Assembly: GCA_029961685.1 (NCBI GenBank)
Contig: JARWKL010000012.1
Coordinates: 12,245,955-12,309,954, forward strand
Reading direction: 5' to 3'
Length of the DNA: 64,000 nucleotides
Origin: Aristolochia californica
Taxonomy: Eukaryota > Streptophyta > Magnoliopsida > Piperales > Aristolochiaceae
The notes under the pieces: generated by a model
Databases searched by the model: none
The model's input: the letters and a program-made list of their open reading frames with translations, nothing else
Told to the model about the DNA's origin: nothing
Part shown: positions 59,572 to 64,000 of the stretch, one piece after another
Numbering within the stretch: position 1 is the first letter of the stretch
Layout of the letters: each line of letters starts with the position of its first letter
Made by a program: the position numbers and the translations under genes

Positions 59572-60215
59572 GCTTGAAATATGCTAAGGATGCAAATAAC
59601 CTATGCATCCAAAGCTTTTAAAGAGAATAACATACGCTCATTAAATTCTCTAGGGAACGTGCGGTGGGATATTTACTCGAGTCAAACAAGCTATTATTTT
59701 GCCCGTTTGCAAAAGCTGACCTAACAATCATCGATGTGTGTAAAATGATTTTTCATTCGTAACAGGCTATATTATTGTAAGAAATGACTTACGGATTGGG
59801 AGTCACCACTCAATTAAAAATCCCCCGCCTCACCCTTTTCCCGACGATTGCAAAACCTGAGATATAAAAACTGAAAAGAGCATACAATCCTTAAAAATCA
59901 CAGACACTCTTTGGAATTATATCTCTCTACATTTGTGCATTGTGCATCTCCATTTTTGATGTACACTTTTTTTCTCCGTTCATTCCGTAAACAAAAAAAG
60001 GCAAATAGATCAGAACAAAATGAAAATTTTAGAGTTTATGTATGAAAAAAAAAAAATAGTAACAAATGTAAGTAATTAAAATTTACTCACACACCACAAA
60101 TGAACACACAATTTAGTTAACCAAGATTGGGAAATTCCACTAGTTCAACCCTAAGAGCTTGGAATTTTACAAGAAAGAGATTTCTTCTATACATGTTTTA
60201 GAAATGGATATGCAT
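59572..60215 (+). repeat. Satellite unit 91, class A-prime with about 25-base deletion
   Basis: 644 bases. CACTTTTTTTCTCCGTTC at about 59963 lacks the CTTAAATCAAAACTTTGAG segment. A missing A in TTTGCAAAAGCTG shifts the frame. It starts the terminal A-D-B-C series. Confidence 0.9.
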
Positions 60216-60887
60216 GCTTGAAACATGTTAAAGATGCAAATGACCTATGGATCCAAAGCTTTTAATGAGAATTACAAACGCTCATTAAATTCTGAAGTGA
60301 ACGTGCGGCGGGATATTTACCAGAGTAAAACAAGCCATTATTTTGCCCGTTTGCAAAAAGCTGACCTAACGATCATAGATGATTGTAAACTGATTTTTCA
60401 TTCGTAACGGGCTATATTATTGTAAGAAATGACTTACGGATTGGGAGTCAACACTCAATTAAAAATCCCCTGCCTCCCCCATTTCCCGACGATTGCAAAA
60501 CCTGAGAACTAAAAACTGAAAAGAGCTCACAATCTTTAAAAATCACAGACACTCTTTGGAATTATATCTCTCTACATTTGTGCATTGTGCATCTCCATTT
60601 TAGATGTACACTTTTTTATTAAATCAAAACTTTGAGTTTTCGTTCTCCCTTCATGCCGTAAACAAAAAAAGGTAAATAGATCACACAAAATGTAAATTTT
60701 AGAGTGTATGTATGGAAAAAAATTAAAAAAATAACAAATGTAAGTAGAGAAAATTTATCCACACACCACAAATGAACACAAAATTTAGTTATCCAAGATT
60801 GGGAAATTCCATTAGTTCAACCCTAACAGCTTGGAATTTTACAAGAAAGAAAATTCTTCTACACGTGTTTTAAAAATGGATATGCAT
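60216..60887 (+). repeat. Satellite unit 92, class D
   Basis: 672 bases, D throughout. The frame 60225-60407 is open. It ends GAAAATTCTTCTACACG. Confidence 0.92.
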
Positions 60888-61542
60888 GCTTGAAACATGT
60901 TAAAGATGCAAATGACCTATGGATCCAAAGCTTTTAATGAGAATAACAAACACTCATTAAATCCTGAAGTGAACGTGCGGCGGGATATTTACCCGAGTTA
61001 AACAAGCCATTATTTTGCCCGTTTGCAAAAAGCTGACCTAACAATCATAGATGCTTGTAATGTGATTTATCATGAGTAATGGGCTATATTTTTGTATGAA
61101 ATGACATACGGATTGGGAGTCAACAGTCAGTTAAAAATACCCCTCCCCGTTTTCTCGATGATTGCAAAACCTGAGATATAAAAACTAAAAAGATCTTACA
61201 AACACTCTTTCGAATTATCTCTCCCTACATTTGAGCATTTTGCATCTCCATTGTAGATGTACACTTTTTTCTTAAATCAAAACTTTGAGTTTTCGCTCTC
61301 CCTTCATCCCGTAAACCTAAAAACGCAACTAGATCACTACAAAATGAAAATTTTAGAGTTTATGTGTGAAAAAAAGTTAAAACAATAACAAATGTAAGTA
61401 TAGAAAATTTATTCACACACCAGAAATGAACACAAAAGTTTTGTTTTCCAAGTTTGGGAAATTCCACTAGTTCAACCCTAACTGCATGGAATTTTACAAG
61501 AAAGAGATTTCTTCTACACGTGTTTTAAAAATGGATATGCAT
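60888..61542 (+). repeat. Satellite unit 93, class B with 16-base deletion
   Basis: 655 bases. It carries the same TTACAA-flanked loss (61196-61201) as units 73, 82 and 84, with TTTTCTCGATG just before. CGCCT is also lost from the C-rich tract (ATACCCCTCCCCG). CGAGTTAAAC closes the frame. Confidence 0.92.
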
Positions 61543-62215
61543 GCTTGAAACATGTTAAAGATGCAAATGACCTATGGATCCAAAGCTTTTAAAGAGAATA
61601 ACAAACGCTTATTAAATTTTCAATGAACATGCGGTGGGATATTTACTAGAATCAAACCAGCCATTATTTTGCCCATTTACAAAAAGATTACCTAACAATC
61701 ATAGATGATTGTAAAGTGATTTATCATCCGTAACGGGCTATATTTTTATAAGAAATGACTTACGAATTGGGAGTCAACAGTCAGTTAAAAACACCCCGCC
61801 TCCTCCTTTTCGCGACGATTCTAAAACCTGAGATATAAAAACTAAAAAGAACTTAAATTCCCTAAAAATTACAGACACTCTTTGGAATTATCTCTCTCTA
61901 CATTTGTGCACTCTGCATCTCCATTTTAAATGTACACTTTTTTCTCAAATAAAAAATTTGAGTTTTCTCTCTCCCTTCATCCCGTAAACCAAAAAAGGCA
62001 AATAGATCACGGCAAAATGAAAATTTTAGAGTTTATGTAAGGAAAAAATTAAAAACAATAACATATGTAAGTAATAAAAATTTATTCACAGACCAAAAAT
62101 TAACACAAAACTTTTGTTATCCAAGTTTGGGAAATTCCACTAGTTCAACCCTAATAGCTTGGAATTTTACAAGAAAGAGATTTTTTCTGCACGTGTTTTA
62201 AAATTGGATATGCAA
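61543..62215 (+). repeat. Satellite unit 94, class C
   Basis: 673 bases. The head is C. The tail mixes C and B features (CCGTAAACCAAAAAAGGC, then GGCAAAATGAAAATTTTAGAG, then CCAAAAATTAACAC). Confidence 0.9.
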
Positions 62216-62886
62216 GCTTGAAACATGTTAAAGATGCAGATGACCTATGCATCCAAAGCTTTTAAAGAGAATAACATTCGCTCATTAAATTCTCTAGTGA
62301 ACGTGCGGTGGGATATTTACACGAGTCAAAAGAGCCACTATTTTCCCGTTTGCAAAAAGCTGACCTAACAATCATAGATGATTGTAAAGTGATTTTTCAT
62401 TCGTAACGGGCTATATTATTGTAAGAAATGACTTACGGATTGGGAGTCAACACTCAATTAAAGATCCCCGCTTCCCCCTTTTCCCGACGATTGCAAAACC
62501 TGAGATATAAAAACTGAAAAGAGCTTACAATCCTTAGAAATCACGGACACTCCTTGGAATTATATCTCTCTACATTTGTGCATTGTGCATCTCCATTTTA
62601 GATGTACACTTTTTTCTTAAATTGAAAATTTGAGTTTTCGTTCTCCCTTCATGCCGAAGACAAAAAAAGGCAAATAGATCATAACAAAATAAAAATTTTA
62701 TAGTTTATGTATCCAAAAAAATTAAAAAAATAACAAATGTAAGTAATGAAAATTGACACACACACCACAAATGAACACAAAATTTAGTTATCCAAGACAG
62801 GGAAATTCCAAGAGTTCAACCCTAATAACTTGGAATTTTGCAAGAAAGAGATTTCTTCTACACGTGTTTTAAAAATGGATATGCAT
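62216..62886 (+). repeat. Satellite unit 95, class A-prime
   Basis: 671 bases. GCATCC replaces GGATCC. A base lost in CTATTTTCCCG breaks the frame. The middle and tail are A-prime. Confidence 0.9.
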
Positions 62887-63555
62887 GCTTGAAACATGTT
62901 AAAGATGCAAATGACCTATGGGTCCAAAGCTTTTAATGAGAATTACAAACGCTCATTAAATTCTGAAGTGAACATGCGGCGGGATATTTACCCGAGTCAA
63001 ACAGGCCATTATTTTGCCCGTTTGCAAAAAGCTGACCTAACAATCATTGATGATTGTAAAGTGATTTTTCATTCGTAATGGGCTATATTATTGTAAGAAA
63101 TGGCTTACGGATTTGGGATCAACACTCAATTAAAAATCCCCCGCCTCCCGCATTTCCCGACGATAGCAAAACCTGAGAACTAAAAACTGAAAAGAGCTCA
63201 CAATCCTTAAAAATCACAGATACTCTTTGGAATTATATCTCTCTACATTTGTCCATTGTGCATCTCCATTTTAGATGTACACTTTTTTATTAAGTCAAAA
63301 CTTTGAGTTTTCGTTCTCCCTTCATGCCGTAAACAAAAAAAGGTAAATAGATCATAACAAAATGTAAATTTTAGAGTTTTTGTTTGGCAAAAAATTAAAA
63401 CAATAACAAATGGAAGTAATGAAAATTTATTCACACACCACAAATGAACACAAAATTTAGTTATCCAAGATTGGGAAATTCCACTAGTTCAACCCTAAGA
63501 GCTTGGAATTTTACAAGACAGGGAATTCTTCTACACGTATTTTATGGATATGCAT
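62887..63555 (+). repeat. Satellite unit 96, class D
   Basis: 669 bases, D throughout. GGGTCC replaces GGATCC. The tail lost AAAAA before TGGATATGC. The frame 62896-63078 is open; a minus-strand frame at 63243-63443 mirrors the A-rich tail. Confidence 0.92.
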
Positions 63556-64000
63556 GCTTGAAACATGTTAAAGATGCAACTGACCTACGGATCCAAAGCT
63601 TTTAATGAGAATAACAAACAATCATTAAATTCTGAAGTGAACGTGCGGCGAGATATTTACCTGAGTCAAACAAGCCATTATTTTGCCCGTTTGCAAAAAG
63701 CTGACCTAACAATCATAGATGATTGTAATATCTTTTATCATGAGTAACGGGCTATATTTTTGTAAGAAATGACATACGGATTGGGAGTCAACAGCCAGAT
63801 AAAAATAACCCGCCTCCCCGTTTTCCCGACGATTGCAAAACCTCAGATATAAAAATTAAAAAGATCTTACAATCCCTAAAAATTACAAACACTCTTTGGA
63901 ACTATCTCTCCCTACATTTGTGCATTGTGCATCTCCATTTTAGATGTACACTTTTTTATTAAATCAAAACTTTGAGTTTTCGCTCTCCCTTCATCCCGTA
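63556..64000 (+). repeat. Satellite unit 97, class B, cut by window end
   Basis: The 445 visible bases run from the anchor to CATCCCGTA. B head and middle. The frame 63565-63747 is open. The array continues beyond the window. Confidence 0.9.

Larger units (their letters stand above)
57560..60215 (+). repeat. Duplicated C-A dimer (units 88-89 and 90-91)
   Basis: Offset 1,343-1,344 bases. Shared private marks are GGATCCGAAGC and AAATTCACAATGAA in the C units, and CTCTAGGGAACG and CCTCACCC in the A units. Confidence 0.88.
1..64000 (+). repeat. Satellite array, about 97 head-to-tail units of about 672 bp
   Basis: The anchor GCTTGAAACATG (or a one- to two-base variant) recurs 97 times, at 41, 715, 1389, 2064 and so on to 63556. 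The usual spacing is 669-676 bases, always on the + strand. Between anchors the same order of landmarks repeats: GGATCC, the CAATCAT/ATGATTG dyad, ACGGATTGGGAGTCAAC, a C-rich tract, GTGCATCTCC, CCGTAAAC, GTAAGTA, TTCAACCCTAAT and ACACGTGT. The array runs off both ends of the window and nothing interrupts it. I saw no clear shorter subrepeat inside the unit. The family is not one I recognise. A eukaryotic heterochromatic location is inferred from array size and higher-order structure. Confidence 0.97.

Noticed and set aside
2811..63443. Minus-strand frames such as 9544-9780, 12235-12471, 30849-31094, 56570-56770 and 63243-63443
   Set aside because: They read the low-complexity A+T-rich tail, follow copy-number events exactly and are interrupted in most units. 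No signal, domain or conservation argument supports coding.
1398..63747. The many 60-82 codon plus-strand frames as protein genes
   Set aside because: They are one frame repeated with the satellite unit. They have variable starts and stops and many amino-acid replacements, show no domain I recognise, and are absent from all class C units. They are described as part of the repeat units.
1..64000. CRISPR array
   Set aside because: Repeats are about 672 bases with no short repeat-unique spacer alternation. The whole unit is repeated.
1..64000. Tandem LTR or transposon-derived array
   Set aside because: I saw no primer-binding site, polypurine tract with terminal TG/CA ends, target duplications, or reverse transcriptase, integrase or transposase coding. 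A distant origin from a non-coding element cannot be excluded.
1..64000. Telomere repeat tract
   Set aside because: AACCCTAA occurs singly once per unit, never in tandem.
1..64000. tRNA, rRNA or other structured RNA genes
   Set aside because: No cloverleaf, A/B box pair or conserved rRNA segment was seen. The only clear inverted repeat is the short dyad.
1..64000. Bacterial or phage operon content
   Set aside because: No long open frames, ribosome-binding-site/start pairs or terminators. The composition and repeat structure are eukaryotic satellite.

Overview
The window is one uninterrupted head-to-tail satellite DNA array. A unit of about 672 bases (mostly 669-676) is repeated about 97 times, all in the same orientation. 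I found no stretch of non-satellite sequence: no transposable element, RNA gene, CRISPR array or convincing protein gene. The DNA is about two-thirds A+T. Long, slightly diverged, hierarchically ordered units of this kind point to eukaryotic heterochromatin, such as a centromeric, pericentromeric, subtelomeric or sex-chromosome block. The species cannot be read from the sequence and I do not recognise the family. Weak plant-compatible motifs (AACCCTAA, ACACGTGT) occur once per unit but could be chance.

I number units from the conserved GCTTGAAACATG anchor (unit 1 starts at 41). Four sequence classes can be told apart. Class A has CTCTAGTGAACG in the head, TTTTTCATTCG after the dyad and AACTAAAAACTGAAAAG in the middle. 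Class B has TTCTGAAGTGAACG with GCGGCGGG, GTAATGTGATTTATCATGAG, and a GATCTTAC middle. Class C has CTCAATGAACG, TACCAGAATCAAACTAG, TTATCATCCGTAACGG and a GAGCTTAAATTCC middle. Class D has AATTACAAACGCTC with a B-like GAAGTGAACG but an A-like TTTTTCATTCG. A-prime is class A with a GATATAAAAACTGAAAAG middle and a TTTAGTTATCCAAGATTGG tail. Many units are mosaics whose head, middle and tail come from different classes.

Layout: 1-2.7 kb, A-B/C dimers, ended by a 415-base deletion. 2.7-9.06 kb, irregular order with a C-C duplication. 9.06-15.95 kb, a freshly amplified 2.69-kb four-unit higher-order repeat (A/B, C, B, C/B/C) present about 2.6 times. 16-22.4 kb, irregular, with two A units sharing one 30-base deletion. 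22.4-31.2 kb, a regular A-B-C trimer (about 2.02 kb). From about 31.9 kb the composition changes: class D and A-prime appear and the order becomes A-D-B-C (about 2.69 kb), with rearrangements at 41.7-42.2 kb. Between 43.5 and 56.9 kb a 9-10 unit block is duplicated at 6.0-6.7 kb offset. Local dimer duplications lie at 53.6-56.2 and 57.6-60.2 kb, and the A-D-B-C order resumes from 59.6 kb to the end.

The main interest is structural. The window records unequal exchange, class-switching conversion and microhomology deletions with readable breakpoints. It also has a few conserved per-unit motifs: a perfect 8-bp dyad, a C-rich tract, a TATA-like box limited to certain classes, and a 60-codon frame open in 40 units but closed in class C. 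No gene system is supported.
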